Shown piece by piece: positions 7,713 to 15,216 of a DNA stretch of 32,975 nt. Position 1 is the first letter of the stretch; the number at the start of each line of letters is the position of its first letter. The notes under the pieces were generated by a model, which had not been told where the DNA came from, made no database searches, and saw nothing but the letters and a program-made list of their open reading frames with translations. The stretch lies in NCBI GenBank assembly GCA_944381475.1, contig CALWLH010000086.1, positions 1 to 32,975 of the forward strand, given 5' to 3'. Made by a program: the position numbers and the translations under genes. The stretch is from an uncultured Lachnospiraceae bacterium (GTDB taxonomy: Bacteria > Bacillota > Clostridia > Lachnospirales > Lachnospiraceae).

Positions 7713-8870
7713 ATGAGTACAAAGAAACTTGGCTTCGGACTGATGCGTTTGCCCTTGCTGAATGGGGACGACCCCACCAGCATCGACAAGGAACAGGTGT
7801 GCAGGATGGTGGACAGCTTTTTGGAGCAGGGCTTCACATATTTCGACACCGCCTATATGTATCACAACGGCGCAAGCGAGAGGGCGGTGAAGGAGGTGCT
7901 CACCAGCCGCCATCCCCGGGAGAGCTATACACTGGCTACAAAGATGCCCACCATGTTCCTGAAAAAAGAGGAGGATCTGGATCGGATCTTTAAGGAACAG
8001 TGCGAAAAATGCGGGGTGGAATATTTTGACTATTACCTGATCCACTGCCTAAACACCGATCTCTATGAAACGGCAAAGAGACTCCGTGTGTTTGAATATG
8101 TGCAGGGTCTGAAGGCTGCTGGAAAGGCAAAGCATATCGGCTTCTCCTTTCATGACAAGGCGGAGCTGCTGGATACTATTCTGACGGAGCACCCGGAGGT
8201 GGATTTTGTTCAGCTGCAGATGAACTACCTGGACTGGGAGGATGAGAAGGTTCAGTCAGGTAAGTGCTATGAGGCGGCGGTCAAGCATGGTAAGCCGGTG
8301 ATTGTCATGGAACCGGTGAAGGGCGGAACTCTGGCAAAAGTGCCGGAGGGTGTGGAAAAGCTATATAAGTCCATAAAGCCGGAGATGAATATTCCCTCCT
8401 GGGCCATCCGCTTTGCCGCAGGACTTCCAGGGGTGATGATGGTTCTCAGCGGAATGAGCGATCTTAGTCAGCTTACGGACAACACCTCCTACATGAAGGA
8501 TTTTGTACCCCTTACAGATAAGGAGCAGGAGGCCATCCGTCAGGCGGTGGGTATAATCCGCACACAAACTGCCATCGGCTGCACCGCATGTCACTACTGC
8601 ACCGAGGACTGCCCGAAAAATATCGCCATACCGGAGTATTTCCAGCTGTATAACCGTTATCAGAACACGAAAAAGGAGGAGCGGCTGCCGCTTTTTGAGG
8701 AATACGCAGAGCTTACAAAGACCCACGGGGCTGCCTCTGACTGTGTTCAGTGCAGAAGGTGCGAGGGGATGTGTCCCCAGAAGCTTTCCATTGTGGATAC
8801 TTTAAAGAAGGTGGTAAAGGCATTTGAGGGAAAAGCCGCCATGGAGGCGTTAAAAGGCGGGTTGTCATAA
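7713..8870 (+). CDS. Aldo/keto reductase with C-terminal ferredoxin domain
   Basis: A 385-residue oxidoreductase. The N-terminal TIM barrel of about 280 residues carries the aldo/keto reductase tetrad: Asp45 and Tyr50 in FDTAYMYHNG, Lys77 in LATKMP and His111 in YLIHC. The C-terminus carries two four-cysteine motifs, C290/C293/C296/C300 and C344/C347/C350/C354, of the CxxCxxCxxxCP type that binds 4Fe-4S clusters. This fused form is common in anaerobic Clostridia; the substrate is generally unknown, and the clusters may pass electrons between ferredoxin and NAD(P)H chemistry. A good AGGAGG site supports the start. It leads a same-strand run with larB and larC, gap 28 bp to larB. Confidence 0.93.
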   Translation: MSTKKLGFGLMRLPLLNGDDPTSIDKEQVCRMVDSFLEQGFTYFDTAYMYHNGASERAVKEVLTSRHPRESYTLATKMPTMFLKKEEDLDRIFKEQCEKCGVEYFDYYLIHCLNTDLYETAKRLRVFEYVQGLKAAGKAKHIGFSFHDKAELLDTILTEHPEVDFVQLQMNYLDWEDEKVQSGKCYEAAVKHGKPVIVMEPVKGGTLAKVPEGVEKLYKSIKPEMNIPSWAIRFAAGLPGVMMVLSGMSDLSQLTDNTSYMKDFVPLTDKEQEAIRQAVGIIRTQTAIGCTACHYCTEDCPKNIAIPEYFQLYNRYQNTKKEERLPLFEEYAELTKTHGAASDCVQCRRCEGMCPQKLSIVDTLKKVVKAFEGKAAMEALKGGLS

Positions 8871-8898
8871 ACATATGGATTTTGGAAGGAAGCAATAG

Positions 8899-9642
8899 AT
8901 GGAAGCAAGAGAGATCCTTGAGGCAGTAAAGGCCGGCAGCCTTTCTGTGGAGGAAGCGGAGCAGATGTTTCGCCGTCAGCCCTTTGAGGAGATGGGCTTT
9001 GCAAAGCTGGATCACCACAGGAAGCTGCGGTCTGGCTTTGCGGAGGTGGTATTCTGCCAGGGAAAGGCGGAGGAGCACTTGAAAAATATATACAAAAGAC
9101 TGTATGATGAGGAGGGAGAGGTCTTCGGCACAAGGGCTGATTCTCACCAGTACGAGGTGGTAAAAAGTATCCTGCCCCAGGTCAGCTATGACCCCATATC
9201 CCGTATTCTGAAGGTGGAGAAGGAGAAGCCCCATACAGGAAGGATTGCCGTATGCACTGCAGGGACAGCGGATATTCCGGTGGCGGAGGAGGCGGCCCAG
9301 ACAGCAGAGCATTTCGGAAGCCATGTGGAGAGGATTTATGATGTGGGAGTCAGCGGCCTCCACAGACTTTTAGCCAGGCTTGAGGTGATCCAGAGCGCCA
9401 ACTGCGTGGTGGCGGTTGCAGGTATGGAGGGCGCCCTTGCCAGCGTTATCGGCGGGCTGGTGGACAAGCCGGTGCTGGGCGTGCCCACCTCTGTGGGATA
9501 TGGCGCCAGCATGCATGGATTGTCGGCCCTTCTCACCATGATCAATTCCTGTGCCAACGGGATCGCTGTGGTGAATATCGACAATGGCTACGGGGCGGGC
9601 TACATGGCTGCCCAGATTAACAGGCTGGCGGAAAAAACCTGA
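8899..9642 (+). CDS. larB: Nickel-pincer cofactor biosynthesis protein LarB
   Basis: LarB carboxylates and hydrolyses nicotinic acid adenine dinucleotide to pyridinium-3,5-biscarboxylic acid mononucleotide, the first step toward the nickel-pincer nucleotide of lactate racemase LarA and relatives. The 247-residue protein has the family's N-terminal helical part (REILEAVKAGSLSVEEAE) and a C-terminal PurE-like domain (about 115-235) with the conserved stretches TAGTADIPVAEEA, DVGVSGLHR, VAGMEGAL and GVPTSVGYG. Length is normal and GGAAGGA supports the start. larC follows after 137 bp containing a direct repeat. larA and larE are absent from the window. Confidence 0.95.
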   Translation: MEAREILEAVKAGSLSVEEAEQMFRRQPFEEMGFAKLDHHRKLRSGFAEVVFCQGKAEEHLKNIYKRLYDEEGEVFGTRADSHQYEVVKSILPQVSYDPISRILKVEKEKPHTGRIAVCTAGTADIPVAEEAAQTAEHFGSHVERIYDVGVSGLHRLLARLEVIQSANCVVAVAGMEGALASVIGGLVDKPVLGVPTSVGYGASMHGLSALLTMINSCANGIAVVNIDNGYGAGYMAAQINRLAEKT

Positions 9643-9667
9643 GCGCAGGTTTCACAAATCCGGTGAG
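9642..9667 (+). repeat. 26-bp direct repeat, first copy
   Basis: AGCGCAGGTTTCACAAATCC followed by GGTGAG, starting on the last base of the larB stop codon. It recurs at 9728-9753 with one C-to-T change, giving a period of 86 bp. Function unknown. Confidence 0.85.
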
Positions 9668-9727
9668 CCAATAATAAAGAACTGTAAAACCAGACCGACC
9701 CGGATGTTATGAACCGAAGAAGAAGTC

Positions 9728-9753
9728 AGCGCAGGTTTCATAAATCCGGTGAG
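9728..9753 (+). repeat. 26-bp direct repeat, second copy
   Basis: Matches 9642-9667 at 25 of 26 bases and ends 26 bp before the larC start, just upstream of its AGGAAAGG ribosome site. The pair may be a duplicated leader or a protein-binding pair. It does not match a riboswitch consensus I know. Confidence 0.85.
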
Positions 9754-9779
9754 GCCCTTCTTTAGGAAAGGTTGGATGG

Positions 9780-11075
9780 ATGGGTAATACATTGTATCTG
9801 GAATGTCAGACCGGTATCAGCGGCGACATGACGGTGGCGGCGCTTTTGGATCTGGGAGCGGACCAGGAGGTTTTGGAAAAGGCTTTGGACAGTCTTCCTC
9901 TATCCGGATATCGGGTGGAGATATCCAGGGTGAAGAAATCCGGGCTGGACGTCTGCGATTTTCATGTGATTTTGGAAGAGGATAATCATGATCATGATAT
10001 GGAGTATCTTTACGATCATGGCGCACATTCCCATGGGCATGGACATCCCCAGGAGCATGCCACAGAAGAACACAGCCCTGGCGCGCATGCCCATGGGCGC
10101 CATGCGCATCGCGGAATGCAGGAGATTTTGGAGATCATCCATGGGGGAGATCTGACGGAGAGGGCAAAGGATCTGGCTGTCAGGATTTTTAATATTATCG
10201 CCCAGGCGGAGGCGAAGGCGCACGGCACAACGGTGGATCAAGTGCATTTTCATGAGGTGGGGGCAGTGGATTCCATTGTGGATGTAGTGGCTGCGGCGGT
10301 ATGCCTGGATAATCTGGACGTCACGGAGACCATTGTCACGGAGGTGGCGGAGGGGCGGGGCTCTGTGCGCTGCGCCCACGGCATTTTGACCGTGCCGGTG
10401 CCCGCGGTTTTGCATATTGCGGAGGCAAGCGGACTTCCCCTGCACACCGTGAACCGGCAGGGAGAGCTGGTGACCCCCACCGGGGCGGCTATTCTGGCGG
10501 CCATTATGACAAAAACTGCTCTTCCGGAACGGTATCGCGTCATTGCCAGCGGAATGGGAGCCGGAAAGCGGGAATATGACCCGCCAAGCATTCTTCGCGC
10601 CATGATGCTTCAGGAACTGGCCGGGGAGGAAGAGGCTGGTTCCGGCGCCGAGGGAGATTTTATCTGGAAGCTGGAGACCAATGTGGATGACTGCAGCGGG
10701 GAGTCTCTGGGCTTTTGCATGGAGGAGCTTTTGGCAACAGGCGCCAGGGATGTGTATTACAGCCCGGTTTATATGAAAAAAAACCGTCCCGCCTATGAAT
10801 TGAAGGTGCTCTGTGATGAGGAGCATCGCAGGAAGCTTGAGAATATCATTTTTTTGCACACCACCACCATCGGTATCCGCCGTACCCGGTACGAAAGAAC
10901 TGTGCTCCCCAGAACCAGCGGGGCCTGTGAGACATCTCTTGGCCGGATACGGATAAAATGCGTAACCCTTCCGGATGGAAGTCAGCGCCGGTATCCGGAA
11001 TATGAGGATGTGGCCAGCATTGCAAGGGAGCGGGGCTGCTCCTATCAGGAGGTATATGCGCAGGTAAAGATATGA
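9780..11075 (+). CDS. larC: Nickel insertion protein LarC
   Basis: LarC is the CTP-dependent cyclometallase that inserts nickel into the sulfur-bearing pincer nucleotide. The 431-residue product begins with the family signature TLYLECQTGISGDM. A histidine-rich insert at about residues 70-110 (repeats such as HSHGHGH and HAHGRHAH) fits nickel storage or delivery. It continues through VHFHEVGAVDSIVDV and the C-terminal LETNVDDCSGE region. In some lactobacilli larC is split into larC1 and larC2 by a programmed frameshift; here it is one uninterrupted frame. The final ATGA overlaps an alternative start of the following ABC gene, suggesting coupled translation. Large frames on the opposite strand are shadows. 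Confidence 0.95.
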   Translation: MGNTLYLECQTGISGDMTVAALLDLGADQEVLEKALDSLPLSGYRVEISRVKKSGLDVCDFHVILEEDNHDHDMEYLYDHGAHSHGHGHPQEHATEEHSPGAHAHGRHAHRGMQEILEIIHGGDLTERAKDLAVRIFNIIAQAEAKAHGTTVDQVHFHEVGAVDSIVDVVAAAVCLDNLDVTETIVTEVAEGRGSVRCAHGILTVPVPAVLHIAEASGLPLHTVNRQGELVTPTGAAILAAIMTKTALPERYRVIASGMGAGKREYDPPSILRAMMLQELAGEEEAGSGAEGDFIWKLETNVDDCSGESLGFCMEELLATGARDVYYSPVYMKKNRPAYELKVLCDEEHRRKLENIIFLHTTTIGIRRTRYERTVLPRTSGACETSLGRIRIKCVTLPDGSQRRYPEYEDVASIARERGCSYQEVYAQVKI

Positions 11076-11149
11076 AATCTTTAGAAGCTGCGTGCAAACT
11101 ATCCCTAAGAAAGGAACACCGCACTGTCTGCGGTACGGAAATAAAAGGA

Positions 11150-11851
11150 ATGGCATTTATTGATTTTAATGGCGTGATCAAACAGTATGGGGAGGATTCA
11201 GCTGCCATCAGGGCGCTGGACGAGGCGTCCTTCCAGATTGAGGAGGGGGAGCTGGCGGTGATCCTGGGGGCCTCCGGCGCCGGAAAGACCACTGCCCTGA
11301 ATATCCTGGGAGGAATGGATACCGCCACATCCGGCAGCGTCATGGTGAATGGCAGGGATATCACAAAGCTTTCGGAAAGGGAGCTGATCAAATACAGGAG
11401 GCTTGAGATCGGCTTTGTGTTCCAGTTTTATAATTTGGTGCCGAATCTCACCGCTCTGGAAAATGTGGAGCTGGCCAGCCAGATCTGCCCCAACAGTCTG
11501 GACTGTGCCAGCGTGTTAAAGAAGGTGGGGCTGGGGGGCCGTATGGCAAATTTCCCCGCCCAGCTTTCCGGCGGCGAGCAGCAGCGGGTGGCCATCGCCA
11601 GGGCTTTGGCGAAAAACCCGAAGCTCCTGCTGTGCGATGAACCTACCGGCGCGCTGGATTATAATACAGGAAAGCAGATTTTGCAGCTCCTGCAGGATAC
11701 CTGCCGCAGGGATGGCATCACTGTGGTGATTATCACTCACAACTCCGCCATCGCCCCCATGGCGGACCGGATTATCCGCTTTAAGAGCGGAAAGGTCACC
11801 AGCACGGAGGTGAACGAGAATCCCACCCCCATCAGCGAGATTGAGTGGTAA
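11150..11851 (+). CDS. ABC transporter ATPase (LolD/MacB type), no permease nearby
   Basis: A 233-residue ATPase from this start: Walker [10 protein letters not shown] (40-48), Q-loop [10 protein letters not shown], signature LSGGEQQR, Walker [13 protein letters not shown] and switch ITHN. This subfamily normally pairs with FtsX-type permeases for lipoprotein or peptide handling or antimicrobial-peptide resistance. No permease lies next to it: downstream is a terminator and a gene on the other strand. Start uncertain: MAFIDF fits the family's usual N-terminus but its GGA lies too close to the ATG, whereas an in-frame ATG at 11072 overlaps the larC stop and would add 26 atypical residues. Proximity to larC raises the possibility of nickel-related transport, but the subfamily does not favour that. 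Confidence 0.88.
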   Translation: MAFIDFNGVIKQYGEDSAAIRALDEASFQIEEGELAVILGASGAGKTTALNILGGMDTATSGSVMVNGRDITKLSERELIKYRRLEIGFVFQFYNLVPNLTALENVELASQICPNSLDCASVLKKVGLGGRMANFPAQLSGGEQQRVAIARALAKNPKLLLCDEPTGALDYNTGKQILQLLQDTCRRDGITVVIITHNSAIAPMADRIIRFKSGKVTSTEVNENPTPISEIEW

Positions 11852-11867
11852 TAGCAAGAAATATATG

Positions 11868-11902
11868 GAGCAAAGGGCATTCAGCGCCTTTTGCTCTTTT
11901 TT
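11868..11902. terminator. Terminator between convergent genes
   Basis: GAGCAAAGGG pairs with the CCTTTTGCTC side around a small loop, followed on the plus strand by six T residues. It ends the aldo/keto-reductase to ABC run. The last codons of the minus-strand gene (stop at 11881) lie inside the hairpin, so it probably serves both directions. Confidence 0.85.
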
Positions 11903-13230
11903 CTTTTGCTTCGGATGCCTCGGACTTTACTAAACTGCTTTCCCATAAGCTCCGTATCAAGGCCGTTATAAAACACGAATCCCACACAAAAGCAGCTGGA
12001 AAGCAGCGCTCTGTGGGTAAAAAAGTAGTGAATGTAGGAGTGGTTTGCCAGCACAAAAAAGCGGAGCAGGGGCAGAGCGGCGATAGTTAGGAGAAGCCCT
12101 GTCAAATACCAGTCCTGGCGGTCATTTCTAAAAAGGTAGAAAAACAGGAATAGGACAATAAGCGTGATAAAAAATACTGGAACCGCCGCAGTTCCCATCA
12201 GGCTGAAGGGAAAGAGGCTTACACAGTTTCTTAAAGGCGCTAAAAGGCTCATGAGGATTCCGGAGACATTTGGCGCGTCACCGTAGACACGGTTAGCAGC
12301 ATAGTCCAGGGATTCAGCCAGGGCATTTCTTTGAAGTACAGCGGAGGCCAGCGTCCATTTTGCCAGGATGGTGCCCCCATAGCCCAGGCACCAGGTGATA
12401 CAGGGGGACAGAAGAAAACGGACGCCGGAGCTGTAGGAGCCAACAGCTCCTTCTTTTTTTGCCCGCAAAAGAAGAAGGGTCAGGGGCATCAGGAGCGTGA
12501 GGGTCTCCGTGGTGAGAAAGTCCATAAAGGCCGTTACACTGCCGGTGATGAAAAGCACCAGGGGCATTTTTTTAAAATCCCCGCAGCATGCCCATATGGA
12601 TACAATGTACATGATCAGGAAGCACCAGGTATATTCCAGGCTCAGGGGCACATACCAGGCAGAAATCATCACCAGGCCGAGCAGAAAACTAAAAAAAATC
12701 TTAGAATTCTGTCTTTTTTTTAAAAAAACAAGTTGAATAATTGACAGAAGTAATAGTATAATGGCGTTGATTATGTAAATTTCCTGAATATCAAAAAGCA
12801 TAAGCAGCGGCCGGATCAGAACCAGGGAGCCGTGCCAGTAGCGCAGATAGTCGTAGGTGGGCTGGGGGCTCTCAGTCACCGCAGTAAGCAGGTTAAAATT
12901 TTCGTTGGCCGTGGCGGTGTGGTAGTAGGAGGAGGCCATAACGCTTTCTAAGGGCTTTTCGCTGTCAAAGTTTAAGGCGATGTTGAGCAAAATGGAATCC
13001 GCATAGCGGTCGATGGTGGAGGAGGAATCTCCCTGGAATATGCTAAAAAAGACGGAGCGCTGGCACAGATACCTGGCGGAGGCTTCCAGGTTTTTCTGAA
13101 TGGCTGACCGGGGAATCAGGGCCGCAAGAACCAGCAGCCCCACATAGAAAGTGATGAGGGCAGCAAAAAGAAGAAGATATTTTGCCGCAGGACGTAAAGG
13201 CTTACTTATATGATCCGTAAAGGCTTTCAT
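11881..13230 (-). CDS. Polytopic membrane protein, unknown function
   Basis: A 449-residue protein with about ten hydrophobic segments: one at residues 17-40, an extracytoplasmic loop to about 120, then a series of helices to about 425, ending in a very basic tail (KVRGIRSKRKKSKRR). The first loop ends in YLRYWHGSLVLIRP, a charged and aromatic stretch at the membrane edge. The fold recalls GT-C type glycosyltransferases and related surface-polysaccharide proteins, but no diagnostic motif was recognised, so this is a guess. AAGGAGGTG lies about 6 bases before the ATG. It is the only minus-strand gene in the window and stands divergent from the signalling operon. Confidence 0.8.
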   Translation of the reverse strand: MKAFTDHISKPLRPAAKYLLLFAALITFYVGLLVLAALIPRSAIQKNLEASARYLCQRSVFFSIFQGDSSSTIDRYADSILLNIALNFDSEKPLESVMASSYYHTATANENFNLLTAVTESPQPTYDYLRYWHGSLVLIRPLLMLFDIQEIYIINAIILLLLSIIQLVFLKKRQNSKIFFSFLLGLVMISAWYVPLSLEYTWCFLIMYIVSIWACCGDFKKMPLVLFITGSVTAFMDFLTTETLTLLMPLTLLLLRAKKEGAVGSYSSGVRFLLSPCITWCLGYGGTILAKWTLASAVLQRNALAESLDYAANRVYGDAPNVSGILMSLLAPLRNCVSLFPFSLMGTAAVPVFFITLIVLFLFFYLFRNDRQDWYLTGLLLTIAALPLLRFFVLANHSYIHYFFTHRALLSSCFCVGFVFYNGLDTELMGKQFSKVRGIRSKRKKSKRR

Positions 13231-13256
13231 GGTGCACCTCCTTGGGGAATGCCTTT

Positions 13257-13285
13257 AATGTATCATAAATTTTTAAGTGCTGCAA
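13257..13285 (-). promoter_or_regulatory. Possible promoter of the minus-strand membrane gene
   Basis: Read on the minus strand: TTGCAG, a 17-bp spacer and TACATT preceded by TG at the extended -10 position. It lies about 27 bp before the start codon. No equally good plus-strand promoter for the signalling operon was found in this 97-bp divergent gap. Confidence 0.45.
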
Positions 13286-13327
13286 CCGGAAAGAGGGGAC
13301 ATATCCCCCGAAAGGAGGAAATGTATT

Positions 13328-15193
13328 TTGAAAAAGAGGTTGAAGGGTATGCTGGCTGTCATGCTCATACTTGTACTTGCTGCATGTATGATGCCAGCTT
13401 CCCTGTATAATGCGGTGGCGGAGGAGATCTGGGTAGATTTTGGTGAGACCATCACGGCTGTGAGTGGAAATTCCTATGTGGTAGTATCCGGAAATAATAC
13501 GATTTTAAATATACCCGGGGAGGGGGTGACCATGCCAGAGCTTTGGGTTCAGGGATATGGAAAGCTCTTGGTGGAGGAGGGGGCTGATACCGCCAGTGTG
13601 CAAGTGACGGATTCCCTATACATTGATTCCAACGCATATGTCCACACCGGCCTGACCTTCACGGTGAATGAAGCCACTAAGCTTCGCATTGGTGAAGGGA
13701 TCTATGATCAAAATGATAATATTCGATCCTTTTCAGTGCTTTACGATGGAAGAGCGTATCCAGTTCCGGGGGGCTACAGCGGTCTGGTTCTGGGACTGGG
13801 AAGAACGATCGCAGTGACGGAGGCCGCAGGGGTGCGTGCCTTATCGGGGGTTGATCCCACTGTGCTTTACCCATGCGGAGAGACGGTCACCGCCACCTAT
13901 GAGGCTATGGAGGGGTACTATTTCCCGGAAAATTACGCCGTGACAGGCACCAACGGAAAGGGAAGCTTAAGTGCCCAGATCAGTGATGACCTGCATACCC
14001 TCACCCTTACCTACACCCTGGCCAGCGCTATGGAGGAATATACCGGGGATATTGCCATCCAGCTGGCGGCGGCCACGGCTAAATCCAGCCAGGAAGTCCC
14101 CGCAGGACTGGGGGATGATGGCGCAGGGGGCATCAGCGGCACAACCCGCTTCATGGAGTATGCAGCCTCCGCGGAGGCCGCGGAATGGCTTCCCTGTACG
14201 GAGGGGACGACGGTGGTGGAACATGGGGGAACCTGGTATGTGCGTTATGGGGAGACAAATACTCAGAATGCCAGCCCCGCTGCGGAGGTGAAGGTGATGG
14301 AGGATGGCAGCGGCAGTGTTACGGTGCCGGATCTCTATTATGGACAGACGCCCGAGCCTGTGATTTCATCAGAAACCAACGGGACGGGACATGTTACTAT
14401 AGAATATAAGGCGCAGGGAACGGCGGATACAGCCTATTCTGAGACAGTTCCCACTGCCGTGGGAGCTTACACCATCCGGGTTACTTTCCCGGAGACGGGG
14501 ATCTACCGGGAGAAAGCCGTCACCACGGATTTTTCCATCGGCTACCTGCCTGTACCAGAAAATCCCCATACCATTTTGGGAACTCTGGGGGAGAATGGGT
14601 TTTACACCTCGGAGGTGACCATTGCGGCGGCAGAGGGGTATCTAATCAGTGAAACCCTGGACGGAACCTACACAGACAGTCTCACCTATACCTACAGTCA
14701 GGAGAACCTCACTCTGTATTATATGGAGGAAAGCACCGGCGCAAAGACGGATGGAACGGTGGCGGAAGCCTTTCAGATTGATGGGAATCCCCCCATGGTT
14801 TCCGGGGCCCTGGACGGCGGCTTATATTACGCAGATACCCTCACCGTGTCTGTAGGAGATGAAAACCTGAGCGCTGTTACTGTCAATAGAGAAGAAATAT
14901 CCTTTACAACCAGCGCAGCCTTCAGTCTGCCTTCAAATGATGGCCTTGAAAGCTACACCATCGTGGTCGCGGATTTGGCGGGAAATGAGATCAGTCTGGA
15001 GCTGCAGGTGGCAGCCCCTTGGATGGAGGAGGGCATCATTTCTGAGGGAACCTATAAGCTATACGCAAACTGGAAATATACCTTGGACAGCGGCAGCTGG
15101 ACTATGAACTCGGATTCTACGGTCTATACCGGCGGAATGTCTTTTTATGTGATAAACGATGGGGAATATACATTTACCCGGGCACAGGAGTAA
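13328..15193 (+). CDS. Secreted surface protein with Ig-like modules
   Basis: A 621-residue exported protein, first gene of the signalling operon. The TTG start at 13328 is chosen from AAAGGAGG nine bases upstream; the frame extends back to 13277 without a ribosome site. The N-terminus (KKRLKG, hydrophobic core) carries both a lipobox-like LAAC at residues 17-20 and a possible signal peptidase I site (AVA, then EEIWV), so lipoprotein versus free secretion is undecided. The rest looks like beta-rich modules, including Ig-like segments such as VTVPDLYYGQTPEPVI and an internal pattern IDGNPPMVSGAL. No LPXTG anchor was seen. Function unknown; as the lead gene it may be a ligand, a wall sensor or the output of the pathway. 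Confidence 0.82.
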   Translation: MKKRLKGMLAVMLILVLAACMMPASLYNAVAEEIWVDFGETITAVSGNSYVVVSGNNTILNIPGEGVTMPELWVQGYGKLLVEEGADTASVQVTDSLYIDSNAYVHTGLTFTVNEATKLRIGEGIYDQNDNIRSFSVLYDGRAYPVPGGYSGLVLGLGRTIAVTEAAGVRALSGVDPTVLYPCGETVTATYEAMEGYYFPENYAVTGTNGKGSLSAQISDDLHTLTLTYTLASAMEEYTGDIAIQLAAATAKSSQEVPAGLGDDGAGGISGTTRFMEYAASAEAAEWLPCTEGTTVVEHGGTWYVRYGETNTQNASPAAEVKVMEDGSGSVTVPDLYYGQTPEPVISSETNGTGHVTIEYKAQGTADTAYSETVPTAVGAYTIRVTFPETGIYREKAVTTDFSIGYLPVPENPHTILGTLGENGFYTSEVTIAAAEGYLISETLDGTYTDSLTYTYSQENLTLYYMEESTGAKTDGTVAEAFQIDGNPPMVSGALDGGLYYADTLTVSVGDENLSAVTVNREEISFTTSAAFSLPSNDGLESYTIVVADLAGNEISLELQVAAPWMEEGIISEGTYKLYANWKYTLDSGSWTMNSDSTVYTGGMSFYVINDGEYTFTRAQE

Positions 15194-15216
15194 TAACGAT
15201 AAGCGGAGGAAATGCT

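Noticed and set aside
9642-9779. Nickel/cobalt riboswitch before larC
   Set aside because: The repeats do not resemble the NiCo four-way junction and no matching helices were seen.
9900-11156. Long minus-strand frame of about 418 codons opposite larC
   Set aside because: Shadow of a GC-rich gene with clear LarC homology; no ribosome site and low-complexity content.
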